Counted from the first letter of the stretch, positions 8,209 through 14,996 are shown. The stretch: 23,739 bases of DNA from an uncultured Lachnospiraceae bacterium (GCA_910585065.1 CAJUCG010000026.1:1-23739); one strand, 5' to 3'. Numbers and translations: made by a program. The notes: generated from the sequence alone by a model not told the origin.

Positions 8209-9480
8209 ATGAGGATAAAAAAATTGTTTTTTGTGGTGGCTGCGGCAGTTTTGCTTGCGGGCTGCGGCAAGGATACGGAGGATGAGGTAATTCCAACCCC
8301 TGTGGAATCGGAAAACAAAGAATTGGAAAATAATGGGGGTTCCGAACCAGAACCAACACCGACGAACACCCCAACGCCAGAACCGACAGCGGAACCTACC
8401 AAGGCAGCAGAAAATTTCCTTGAACTTTACAAGGATGATTTTTATATGGGGATCGCACTTAATCCAAATGATTTTAACAATTGGAGTGAGATCGGTGAGA
8501 CCATTACCGCAAATTTTAACAGTTTTACCTGTGAGAACGAGATGAAGCCGGATGCTGTGCTGCGCCAAAAGGAGAGCCAGGAAGGGCTGGCGGACGGCTC
8601 CACCTACAAAGAGCCTGTCGTTGATTTTTCGCGCAGCAATGCGGCAATTCTGCGCGCCTTAGAAAATAATATTAAAATCCGTTTTCATACGCTTGTATGG
8701 CATGCGCAGACACCGCGCTGGTTCTTTACGGAGGATTATACAAATGAGGGCGAATATGTAAGCCGCGAGGTAATGCTTGCGCGTATGGAAAGTTATATCC
8801 GTCAGGTATTAACTTATTTTGACACGGAATATCCGGAACTTGTCTATGCGGTGGATGTGGTAAATGAGGCATTTAACGCACCGATTTCTGACGAGAATCC
8901 GCACGGCGTTGTGGAGGAAGTGGACGGGCACGCAAATTATTGGTTTGATGTACTTGGACCAGATTATGTCTACTATGCATTTTATTATGCAAGACAATAT
9001 GCGCCGGATTATATGAAGCTGTTTTATAACGATTATAATACCTCATCCAAGACACAGCGGATTATTGACGGTCTGCAAAAGATTCAGGATGAGGGGCTGA
9101 TTGACGGAATCGGAATGCAGTCCCATGTCAGCATTAACGATGTGATGGATATGACACTGCTCCCGACGGTGCGCGCATTCTGCCGTGCGGGGTATGAGGT
9201 GCAGATCACCGAATTTGACCTTGGTATTGGTCAGGAGGCAACGGAGGAAAATTTGGAAAAACAGGCACGCAAAATAAAATGTCTGATGATCGGATTGCAG
9301 AAACTGGTGGACAATGGAATGCCTTTTACCTCGATGACATTCTGGGGTTATACCGACCGCCCGGCAAGCGGGGGCTGGAGAGCTGGAGAACACGCACTTT
9401 TGTTTGATGAGGATGGAAACCCAAAGCGTGCGTTTTACGGTGTGTTACAGGATGAGTCAGTACTGGCAGTTGACTATTGA
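8209..9480 (+). CDS. Lipoprotein endo-1,4-beta-xylanase, GH10
   Basis: A 423-residue surface enzyme. The N-terminus is a lipoprotein signal (MRIKKLFFVVAAAVLLAGC) with lipobox Cys19, then a Pro/Thr/Glu linker rich in PTPTNTP-type repeats (about 46-65) that spaces the enzyme off the membrane. The GH10 barrel shows CENEMKPD (108-115), HTLVWHAQTPRWF (160-172), the acid/base Glu220 in DVVNEAFN, GMQSHVS (302-308), the nucleophile Glu335 in QITEFDLG, and a late MTFWGYTDRPASGGWR segment. All key residues are intact. The reaction is internal cleavage of xylan outside the cell, feeding the cytoplasmic esterase and GH43 encoded upstream. The start has AAAGGAG, 57 nt after GH43. No separate carbohydrate-binding module is present. 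Confidence 0.97.
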   Translation: MRIKKLFFVVAAAVLLAGCGKDTEDEVIPTPVESENKELENNGGSEPEPTPTNTPTPEPTAEPTKAAENFLELYKDDFYMGIALNPNDFNNWSEIGETITANFNSFTCENEMKPDAVLRQKESQEGLADGSTYKEPVVDFSRSNAAILRALENNIKIRFHTLVWHAQTPRWFFTEDYTNEGEYVSREVMLARMESYIRQVLTYFDTEYPELVYAVDVVNEAFNAPISDENPHGVVEEVDGHANYWFDVLGPDYVYYAFYYARQYAPDYMKLFYNDYNTSSKTQRIIDGLQKIQDEGLIDGIGMQSHVSINDVMDMTLLPTVRAFCRAGYEVQITEFDLGIGQEATEENLEKQARKIKCLMIGLQKLVDNGMPFTSMTFWGYTDRPASGGWRAGEHALLFDEDGNPKRAFYGVLQDESVLAVDY

Positions 9481-9499
9481 GAAGGGATTAAAAAAATAG

Positions 9500-9545
9500 A
9501 AAAATACCGGGAAATAATAAGAGCAAATTATTCCTCGGTATTTTT
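9500..9545 (+). terminator. Intrinsic terminator of the xylan operon
   Basis: AAAAATACCG (9500-9509) pairs with CGGTATTTTT (9536-9545). An inner GGAAATAAT/ATTATTCC partial stem extends it. The outer A/T tracts make it usable in both directions. It lies 20 nt after the GH10 stop. Confidence 0.88.
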
Positions 9546-9749
9546 ATGCGTAGGAATCCCAATATGGAATCTTACCGGTATTATCTTAGACAGGAGGAAA
9601 CAAGAGAAAAGATGATGATCCTTTTAGGTTGTATGGCAGACTTGGATATTCAAAGATTGTATATATAATTATCTTTATGCAATTTTGGAACAAACCGCAG
9701 TGAGAATCATAGGATAAAATAAGATGAATACAGTGTGAAAGGAAATCGT
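9546..9749. other. Gene-free gap with a possible promoter
   Basis: No convincing gene. An 18-codon frame starting ATGATG near 9612 follows an AGGAGG but at too long a spacing. TTGGAT (9642-9647), 16 nt, TATAAT (9664-9669) is a plausible promoter for the 9750-10264 genes. Confidence 0.45.
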
Positions 9750-9926
9750 ATGAATTCTTGTGAATTGGTTGCCTATGTGTCCTCGCTTGCCTGTGTAATT
9801 TCAAAGTGTAGCAGCAAAGAGGAACGGGAGATTCTGTCCGCCGTTCTGATCCAGCTCGGGGAAACATTGCATATGATGTTGATTAATGAGGAAAATTGCA
9901 GTCAAAGAGATGATAAAGAGAATTGA
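9750..9926 (+). CDS. Small DUF6774-like protein
   Basis: A 58-residue protein that starts MNSCELVAYVSSLACVISK and resembles, from memory, the short DUF6774 proteins common in Lachnospiraceae: an N-terminal helix with two cysteines, a Ser/Lys-Cys turn, then an acidic helix around EEREILSAVLIQLGETL. The ATG at 9750 is preferred over the GTG at 9735 because AAAGGA lies 6-7 nt before it. No function is known for this family. It is followed 35 nt later by the MGMT-family gene and is probably co-transcribed. Confidence 0.75.
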   Translation: MNSCELVAYVSSLACVISKCSSKEEREILSAVLIQLGETLHMMLINEENCSQRDDKEN

Positions 9927-9961
9927 AAAATCAGGACAAGTGGCGGAGGAAGGGAGATTTT

Positions 9962-10264
9962 ATGTCCGTGCTTACGCAGGATTTAATCTATGAAATATTA
10001 TCGGTGGTGGAGGAGATACCGGAGGGATATGTCGCCTCCTACGGGCAAATTGCAAGGTTGATTGGGCGGGATAAAAATGCAAGGTTGGTAGGTAAGGTTC
10101 TTAGTATGTCGGAATACTATGGAAAATATCCCTGCCATCGCGTAGTAAATTATGCGGGCAGACTTGCCCCACATTTTTACGAGCAAAAAAATTTGCTGAT
10201 GGAAGAGGGGGTAAGTTTTATTGGGGATAGGGTGGAGATGAAAAAACATTGTTGGGACGCATAA
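9962..10264 (+). CDS. MGMT-family single-domain protein (alkyltransferase-like)
   Basis: A 100-residue protein equal to the DNA-binding/active-site domain of O6-alkylguanine-DNA alkyltransferase, without the N-terminal domain. It shows the helix-turn-helix region YVASYGQIARLIG and the active-site motif YPCHRVVNYAGRLAP with the cysteine retained. Alkyltransferase-like ATL proteins typically replace this Cys with Trp or Ala, so this one could still be catalytic or could act as a lesion-binding protein that recruits nucleotide excision repair. Stand-alone proteins of this length are common in Firmicutes. The ATG at 9962 has GGAAGGGAG upstream; the earlier TTG at 9923 overlaps the previous gene and has no ribosome site. 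Confidence 0.9.
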   Translation: MSVLTQDLIYEILSVVEEIPEGYVASYGQIARLIGRDKNARLVGKVLSMSEYYGKYPCHRVVNYAGRLAPHFYEQKNLLMEEGVSFIGDRVEMKKHCWDA

Positions 10265-10516
10265 AATACGACTTATGATAGAGCACCAGTACCATACTAT
10301 TCCGAATTAAAGAAGCCAAAGAGCAAAAGACAGGCTGATTCCATTTTTCGTTTGACCTCTTCATCAATCCTAAAATTTATCATTGTTTGAACTATAAATA
10401 TATCTTTTCTTTTTTAATTATATTCTTTGGACATAGTGCCTTCAGCAGATGAATTGCTCCTGCGGAGCGAACATGACTCACCAAGGTAATTATCTTCTTG
10501 TTGACCGGAGGGAAGT
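10265..10516. other. Intergenic region with antitoxin debris and small hairpin
   Basis: Apart from the antitoxin remnant, it holds GCTCCTGCGGAGC (10456-10468), a small palindromic hairpin followed by GAACATGACTCACC, resembling the loop of the 3320-3360 repeat. No other gene is supported. Confidence 0.4.
10297..10383 (-). pseudogene. Remnant of a RelB/DinJ-type antitoxin
   Basis: On the minus strand an ATG at 10383 opens a 28-codon frame starting INFRIDEEVKRKMESA and ending at TAG. The first ~17 residues match the N-terminal ribbon of RelB/DinJ antitoxins (a beta strand with alternating residues, then a D-E-x-V-K-x-x-x-E helix). The sequence then degenerates into LLLFGFFNSE and stops, where a full antitoxin has ~80-90 residues. 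No ribosome site precedes it and no toxin gene follows. Read as decay debris of a toxin-antitoxin module. Confidence 0.45.
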
Positions 10517-10699
10517 ATGGATGCTATTTTTGCCATTGTGGAGAGCAGTCTGCCAAATTATAAAATTTTGATTCGCATGGAGAGAAAACCTTACGAAGAA
10601 ACGAGCGGGATCTGGCAGATTATATCCTATCAAATAATAACAAAGGGAGAAGCAGTAAAACTTCAGGTGGAACTTCCAGTGCATATTCTGGCACAATAA
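10517..10699 (+). CDS. Small hypothetical protein
   Basis: A 60-residue frame with a good ribosome site (CCGGAGGG, 5-6 nt before ATG). The product begins MDAIFAIVESSLPNYKIL and has a mixed beta-like pattern, no cysteines, no membrane segment and no recognisable motif. It lies 92 nt before the ferritin-like start. Real or a truncated remnant: the ribosome site is its main support. Confidence 0.4.
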   Translation: MDAIFAIVESSLPNYKILIRMERKPYEETSGIWQIISYQIITKGEAVKLQVELPVHILAQ

Positions 10700-10790
10700 T
10701 ACAAAAAATGCAATGCTTTTTGATAAAACAGGCATAGAAAGCGCGAATTTCAATATACTCATAGAAAGAGATTTGGAGAAAACTTATAAT

Positions 10791-11339
10791 ATGGATGGAA
10801 GAAGTGATTCACTTGCATGCAGCTGTGATTTTGCAGGGATCAAGCCTGTTATGGTGGAATTGCCCTATCCGCCGGTCCAGGTGAAAAATGAGAATTTAAC
10901 TTATGCTAACCTGCTCAGTATTGATTATTGCGGTGCGGTATCCGAAATGACAGCAATCACACAGTATATTAATCATGAAAATCGCCTTGCTGCCTCCCGC
11001 TGTCCAATGGCAAAGGCACTTTTAGGGATGGCGATTTCTGAGATGATGCATTTGCAGAAATTGAGCGAGATGATTGTACTGCTTGGCGGGAAGGTGGATT
11101 ACACGGCAAAATTCCGCAATGGGGACTGGAAGATGTGGACACCGGAATATATGAAAAGTCCTGACCAGGCAAGACAGATGCTGCAAGCCGATTTAGACGC
11201 AGAGCGGGCGACGATTGACCAGTACCGAATGCATATCAATATGATTGCGGATAACTGTGTAAATGATGTGTTGGAAAGAATTATTAAAGATGAGGAATAC
11301 CATGTGATGATGCTGCAATTTTTGATGAAAGAAGTGTGA
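10791..11339 (+). CDS. Ferritin-like di-iron/manganese protein
   Basis: A 182-residue helical-bundle protein. The metal ligands of the ferritin-like fold can be traced: Glu52 (SEMTAITQY), Glu84-x-x-His87 (SEMMHLQK), Glu138 (AERATIDQY) and Glu168-x-x-His171 (DEEYHVM). This EExxH-type pattern indicates a dinuclear metal site as in rubrerythrin or bacterioferritin relatives; there is no rubredoxin domain. An N-terminal Cys-rich SLACSCD segment precedes it. The ATG at 10791 is chosen because homology begins soon after it, but GGAG is 12 nt away, which is long. An upstream ATG at 10713 has no ribosome site. Likely role is oxidative-stress or iron handling; exact activity is open. Confidence 0.8.
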   Translation: MDGRSDSLACSCDFAGIKPVMVELPYPPVQVKNENLTYANLLSIDYCGAVSEMTAITQYINHENRLAASRCPMAKALLGMAISEMMHLQKLSEMIVLLGGKVDYTAKFRNGDWKMWTPEYMKSPDQARQMLQADLDAERATIDQYRMHINMIADNCVNDVLERIIKDEEYHVMMLQFLMKEV

Positions 11340-11452
11340 AGTGTAAAAACGGAACGAGTGGGGAAATTTAAAATTGACAAATTTGTGCAACTATGGACAG
11401 GACTTTCGGGATACGATCGCTTATAATAAAATTGCAAGGAGGAGGAAACGGA

Positions 11453-12340
11453 ATGTCAATACAGTTGATACAGCGGGCAATCTGCTATATGGAAGAACAT
11501 ATTTATGAGGTTATGGACTATGCGGATGTCGCGAAATATGTGTCGATGTCGAGCTACAATTTTCACCGAATGTTTAGTTTTGTTGTTGGAATGAGTGCCA
11601 GCGAATATATTAGGAACAGACGGCTTACCTTGGCAGCAATTGAATTGCAGACGACAAATATTTCGGTACTGGATGTTGCCTATAAGTATGGATATGAAAC
11701 CCCGGAGAGTTTTTCCAAGGCTTTTTGCCGGTTTCACGGCGTAACCCCGAAACAGGCAAAACAAAAAGGTGCGAAGCTCCATCTGTTTAATCCCCTTGTA
11801 ATAAAAATTATACTGGAAGGCGGTAATATTATGGATTACAGAATGGAACACCGGGAACGCCAGCGGTTTCTCGCGCTGGTAAAGGCATTCCCAAATGAGA
11901 TTATCAATGATGACAATGATCACAGTATCCCGGATTTTTGGGCGGAATGCTATGATAAAAACCGGATCGAGCCAATGAAGATACTGCGGGCGGAGGGAAA
12001 GCGAGACCTGTATGGGCTGTGCAGTCCGGTCGGAGGCGGCGAAACACATTTTAATTATGGGATCGGTGTTGTTTTGGATGCGGATACGGATCTTGAACAA
12101 TCGAAACAATTAGTAAAGGAAGGCTATTCCATATGGGAGACCGAACCTGCGGACTACGCGGTATTTCAATGTTTTGGAGTGGATGGGGATTGTCTGGGGG
12201 AAACATGGAGTAAATTTTATAAAGAATTTGTTCCGCAGACAGGTTATGTGCAGACAGATGACACGGATTATGAGATTTATTTTGAGAGTGGGGAAAGTGG
12301 TTTGTTCTGTGAGTTGTGGGTACCAGTTAAAAAGGCATAA
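11453..12340 (+). CDS. AraC-family regulator with GyrI-like effector-binding domain
   Basis: A 295-residue regulator. Residues 1-106 are an N-terminal AraC domain with both helix-turn-helix units: YADVAKYVSMSSYNFHRMF and ISVLDVAYKYGYETPESFSKAF followed by HGVTPKQAK. Residues about 125-295 resemble the GyrI/BmrR-type small-molecule-binding domain (MDYRMEHRE, YGIGVVLDAD, WETEPADYAVFQCFG, YEIYFESG, CELWVPVKK). This is the Rob/SoxS-like layout with a sensor behind the DNA-binding head, usually tied to drug or hydrophobic-compound sensing. The start at 11453 has AAGGAGGAGG; an in-frame ATG at 11393 lacks one. TTGACA at 11374 and TATAAT at 11422 are 42 nt apart and cannot form one promoter. The target is unknown, possibly its own promoter. 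Confidence 0.93.
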   Translation: MSIQLIQRAICYMEEHIYEVMDYADVAKYVSMSSYNFHRMFSFVVGMSASEYIRNRRLTLAAIELQTTNISVLDVAYKYGYETPESFSKAFCRFHGVTPKQAKQKGAKLHLFNPLVIKIILEGGNIMDYRMEHRERQRFLALVKAFPNEIINDDNDHSIPDFWAECYDKNRIEPMKILRAEGKRDLYGLCSPVGGGETHFNYGIGVVLDADTDLEQSKQLVKEGYSIWETEPADYAVFQCFGVDGDCLGETWSKFYKEFVPQTGYVQTDDTDYEIYFESGESGLFCELWVPVKKA

Positions 12341-12380
12341 AAAATAAGTGTAAAAAAATACCCTGCCATCTGGAAGTGGG

Positions 12381-12432
12381 AGTATAAAAAGCCGGGACTC
12401 ACGCGAAAAGCGTGCAGCCCTGGCTTTTAAAA
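12381..12432. terminator. Bidirectional terminator between convergent genes
   Basis: AAAAGCC-GGG (12387-12396) pairs with CCC-T-GGCTTTT (12418-12427) and CACGC (12400-12404) with GCGTG (12410-12414) around a GAAAA loop. Outer AGTAT/ATACT arms extend it. On the minus strand it ends GGCTTTTTAT, a good T-run. It overlaps the last codons of the zinc-ribbon gene. Confidence 0.85.
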
Positions 12433-12593
12433 TACTCTATTTTTTCATCTAATTGCGCCTGTGGAATATTAAGTTTTTTTGCCAGGCATCCCCGGCAGAG
12501 AAAGGAATCCTTTGCCCCACGGCTTACAAATTTCTTATATGCTCCAATATCGTTTTGCGCAAGTTCTCTTTTACAAATTGCACAGAGATTCAT
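12399..12593 (-). CDS. Small zinc-ribbon protein
   Basis: A 64-residue protein with two Cys pairs, CAIC (4-7) and CRGC (33-36), spaced as a treble-clef/zinc-ribbon that would bind one zinc ion. A third lone Cys lies near the C-terminus. No membrane segment. Its ATG overlaps the stop of the alpha-galactosidase gene by 4 nt (ATGA), so it is translationally coupled to it. Its last codons fall inside the terminator hairpin. Function unknown; it could be an adaptor or a nucleic-acid-binding protein. Confidence 0.8.
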   Translation of the reverse strand: MNLCAICKRELAQNDIGAYKKFVSRGAKDSFLCRGCLAKKLNIPQAQLDEKIEYFKSQGCTLFA

Positions 12594-13720
12594 CCTCTGT
12601 CCACGACCTTTGCGCGGAATACAGCACAGTCGAACGGCTCCAGCTCCCAGGCAATGCTTGCATTTGCCGTGTTCGCCTCTTTTCCTGTCCAGATATCGGC
12701 AAGTTTTAATGTCTTCCCTGTGCTGTGCGGCAGACCAAGCTCGTCCAAATTAAAGCGTGAAACTGTCTTTTCACTGCCAAGATTGAACAGACCGATCGCG
12801 ATATCGCCGCCCGCAAGATTCTTGGCGTAGGCGGTTACATTTTCACTCCAGATGCCCTTGATTGGATAGGGCTGGCGGCAGGCAGCATCCTGATTGATGG
12901 CAAGCAGTTCCCTGTTTGTAAGGACTGCTTTTGTCTCCTCGCTCATCTCGCGGATATCGCAGCCGATCATTAGCGGGGAACCCATAAATGCCCAGATGGA
13001 AAAGTGCGTGCGGTACTGGAGATCATTACAGCCGGACAAGCCGACATTGCCCTTGCCGTGCATACCAACAATTAGCATATCCATATCGTTAAAGCAGCCA
13101 ACTCCATTGTAAGGGAGGAGGTTTGCCTGCTGTCTGGTCAGATCTTTTACCGAGTCCCATTTATCGAAAATATCACCTGTGGAACGCCACATTGAGGCTG
13201 CCGTGGTCTTGATCCATTTGTGCGTCTCGTCAGCTCCCCACGAGCAGGCAGAAAATAAGATATCGCGCCCGCAATTTTCCAACGCCAATCCCATCCGGCG
13301 ATAGAGAATCTCGCCCGGAATAATTGGGCTGTGGTAGCAGTAATCGTATTTTAAAAAGTCAACGCCCCACTCTGCAAAGGTGGCAGCATCGATAAATTCA
13401 TGCTCAAAACTGCCCGGATACCCCGCACAGGTTAAATTTCCCGCACAGGAATACATCCCAAATTTTAATCCCTTACTATGTACATAGTCCGCTACCGCTT
13501 TCATTCCATTCGGAAATTTGGCAGGATCTGCCACAAGACGGTCATTTGCGTCGCGTTCTCTTAATGACCAGCAGTCATCGATAACTAGATATTCGTAGCC
13601 TGCGGCAAGAAGTCCGCTCTCCACCATGCAGTCCGCCGTCTGTTTGATCAGCTCCTCGCTGATATTAGCCCCAAAGGTATTCCAGGAATTCCAGCCAAGG
13701 GGCGGTGTTAATTTTACCAT
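12590..13720 (-). CDS. Alpha-galactosidase, glycoside hydrolase family 27
   Basis: A 376-residue cytoplasmic GH27 enzyme. The opening TPPLGWNSWNTFG is the family hallmark. YLVIDDCW (54-61 region), KFGMYSC, the nucleophile Asp126 in FLKYDYCYH, and the acid/base Asp183 in WRSTGDIFD are all present, followed by a C-terminal beta-sandwich. The reaction is removal of terminal alpha-galactose, for example from galactomannan or raffinose sugars; some GH27 members are beta-L-arabinopyranosidases instead. The ATG at 13720 (AGG about 8 nt and AAAGGA about 12 nt upstream) is preferred over 13795, which lies upstream of the expected transcription start near 13790. No signal peptide, so oligosaccharides must be imported first. 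Confidence 0.96.
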   Translation of the reverse strand: MVKLTPPLGWNSWNTFGANISEELIKQTADCMVESGLLAAGYEYLVIDDCWSLRERDANDRLVADPAKFPNGMKAVADYVHSKGLKFGMYSCAGNLTCAGYPGSFEHEFIDAATFAEWGVDFLKYDYCYHSPIIPGEILYRRMGLALENCGRDILFSACSWGADETHKWIKTTAASMWRSTGDIFDKWDSVKDLTRQQANLLPYNGVGCFNDMDMLIVGMHGKGNVGLSGCNDLQYRTHFSIWAFMGSPLMIGCDIREMSEETKAVLTNRELLAINQDAACRQPYPIKGIWSENVTAYAKNLAGGDIAIGLFNLGSEKTVSRFNLDELGLPHSTGKTLKLADIWTGKEANTANASIAWELEPFDCAVFRAKVVDRG

Positions 13721-13796
13721 TGTTATTACCTGTCCTTTCGGAAAATAATTGTGCCAAATACATTTCCTTCTATGATTTGGAAATATATTTAGCATA

Positions 13797-13826
13797 ATTA
13801 TAAGGGGAAACGATGAGGAAAGTCAA
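13797..13826 (-). promoter_or_regulatory. Promoter of the alpha-galactosidase gene
   Basis: On the minus strand TTGACT (13826-13821), 18 nt, TATAAT (13802-13797). It leaves a leader of about 70 nt. CCAAAT/ATTTGG arms in the leader (about 13754-13780) form a weak inverted repeat. Confidence 0.78.
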
Positions 13827-13931
13827 GTGTCGCCGTAAATTTAATCGCAAAAAATTGAAATAATTGAAATTGGAAGTCTATTTTGGCAAACCCAACTTCT
13901 GGTTGATTTTATTTATTTTTTCATCAATATG

Positions 13932-13960
13932 TTTACTCTTGTTTTTTTTTGTGGATAAAT
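13932..13960 (+). promoter_or_regulatory. Promoter of the XRE regulator
   Basis: TTTACT (13932-13937) and GATAAAT (13954-13960) at 16-17 nt spacing, 46 nt upstream of the start codon. It is divergent from the alpha-galactosidase promoter, leaving about 105 nt between the two -35 boxes for shared regulation. Confidence 0.5.
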
Positions 13961-14006
13961 GATAAAATCTTATTGGAACAAGAAATTTGCGAAAGGAGAC
14001 AAAATT

Positions 14007-14756
14007 ATGTTTCATCAGATTGATTTTGGAAAAAGAGTCAAAGAATTTCGAAAGCGGGGCAATCTGTCACAGAAAGAAGCCGCAATGAAAATTGGGGTTT
14101 CCGAGCAGGCATTGTCCAAATGGGAGAACGGGGATTGTCTGCCAGATGTTTACCATTTAAAGCTGCTCGCGAGAGTTTTTAAAATTTCGGTTGACTGTTT
14201 GTTGGATACTGAAAATGAGAGCGGTGAAAAGGCGGTGGAAACAATAAAAGTCGGGGGAGCAGTTTTTGAACTTGTGGAGAAACCAGAGACCATTCTTGCG
14301 GGAAAAATGATATACGCAAAGGATTTTTCTGATATCTCCGGCTTTTACGCGGCGATCGATGCAGTTGCGGCACAGGAGGAACAGGATATATATAAATTGG
14401 TAAAGGACCCTGTTCTTCCAATAAATGACATTCATTTAAGTGTAAATTTTTGGCGTGATGAATCGTCCCGAGCATATGGTTTTGTGCGTGAGGTTCTTAC
14501 AAAAGAACAGCCGGAAGGAATTGATATTTATAAAATTCCTGCATCATTATATATTCGTGCATATACAGATTCATCAATGGCACAGCTTTTAACAAAGGAA
14601 ATATGTGAAATCTGGGAACTTTTTGCTTATCTCAGGGATTATTTTATGCCAAGTCATAATTTTAAAATGGCGGAAAATGGTGCGCAGGAGATGGAAGTAT
14701 TTGATACTTCCGAACATAGATCAGGATATGCCTATATGCCTGTAATGCCCTGTTAG
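14007..14756 (+). CDS. XRE-family regulator with C-terminal effector-binding-like domain
   Basis: A 249-residue protein. Residues 6-65 are a Cro/CI-type helix-turn-helix (FGKRVKEFRKRGNLSQKEAA, then VSEQALSKWENG, PDVYHLKLLARVF). Residues about 80-249 resemble a GyrI/BmrR-type effector-binding domain (VFELVEKPETILAGK, YKIPASLYIRAYTDSS, then QEMEVFDTSE, YMPVMP). The start at 14007 has GGAG 8 nt upstream; an earlier ATG at 13959 falls inside the promoter's -10 region. It lies divergent to the alpha-galactosidase and just before the leader region at 14801, so either could be its target. This pairing of XRE head and effector domain echoes the AraC-type protein at 11453. Confidence 0.88.
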   Translation: MFHQIDFGKRVKEFRKRGNLSQKEAAMKIGVSEQALSKWENGDCLPDVYHLKLLARVFKISVDCLLDTENESGEKAVETIKVGGAVFELVEKPETILAGKMIYAKDFSDISGFYAAIDAVAAQEEQDIYKLVKDPVLPINDIHLSVNFWRDESSRAYGFVREVLTKEQPEGIDIYKIPASLYIRAYTDSSMAQLLTKEICEIWELFAYLRDYFMPSHNFKMAENGAQEMEVFDTSEHRSGYAYMPVMPC

Positions 14757-14800
14757 TTTATATTAGAATTCCAAACTTTGAAGAAATGTAGATAAACTAC

Positions 14801-14829
14801 TTGACACTCTTCGCTGTCTATGTTATACT
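14801..14829 (+). promoter_or_regulatory. Near-consensus promoter of the leader/ABC-class ATPase unit
   Basis: TTGACA (14801-14806), 17 nt, TATACT (14824-14829). It is one of the strongest promoters in the window. No competing promoter was seen between the second terminator and 15214. Confidence 0.85.
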
Positions 14830-14862
14830 AAGAGCCAGTTAGTTTAACTGACTCTTAGTATA
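14824..14862. promoter_or_regulatory. Large palindrome covering the -10 box: operator
   Basis: TATACTAAGAGCCAGTTA (14824-14841) and TAACTGACTCTTAGTATA (14845-14862) are inverted repeats matching at 17 of 18 positions with a 3-nt centre. It starts exactly at the -10 box and covers the transcription start, so a bound dimer would block RNA polymerase. Most of the left arm is not transcribed, which favours a DNA operator over an RNA hairpin. Confidence 0.75.
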
Positions 14863-14892
14863 ATTTTTAACTCGTGGAAGGAGGCGATTTGT

Positions 14893-14949
14893 ATGACAAA
14901 CTTATATTTAACGGATGTTGTGCGAATCGCTTTGTTATTTGCTAGGTGA
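14893..14949 (+). CDS. Leader peptide ORF, 18 residues
   Basis: ATG to TGA encoding MTNLYLTDVVRIALLFAR, with a strong AAGGAGGCG ribosome site 8 nt upstream. The stop codon is 10 nt before the left arm of an intrinsic terminator. Codons 7-9 (ACGGATGTT, 14911-14919) can pair over 9 bp, with one G-U, with the terminator's left arm AGCATCCGT (14960-14968). That is the classic geometry of a translated attenuator: a ribosome held on the first codons would free codons 7-9 to form the antiterminator. The peptide itself is not one I recognise. Confidence 0.7.
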   Translation: MTNLYLTDVVRIALLFAR

Positions 14950-14959
14950 ATTTTTTTCC

Positions 14960-14984
14960 AGCATCCGTATACGGGTGCTTTTTT
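14960..14984 (+). terminator. Attenuator terminator T1 after the leader ORF
   Basis: AGCATCCG (14960-14967), loop TATA, CGGGTGCT (14972-14979), then a T-run to 14984. The 8-bp stem includes one T-G pair. Confidence 0.88.
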
Positions 14985-14996
14985 ATGCGCAGAGGC

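Noticed and set aside
9612..9668. 18-codon frame after AGGAGG
   Set aside because: The ribosome site is too far from the ATG pair and the frame overlaps a likely promoter.
11374..11427. TTGACA and TATAAT before the AraC gene as one promoter
   Set aside because: They are 42 nt apart, far beyond the usable spacing.
11456..12109. 217-codon minus-strand frame opposite the AraC gene
   Set aside because: Opposite a firmly identified AraC/effector-domain protein; no recognisable motif.
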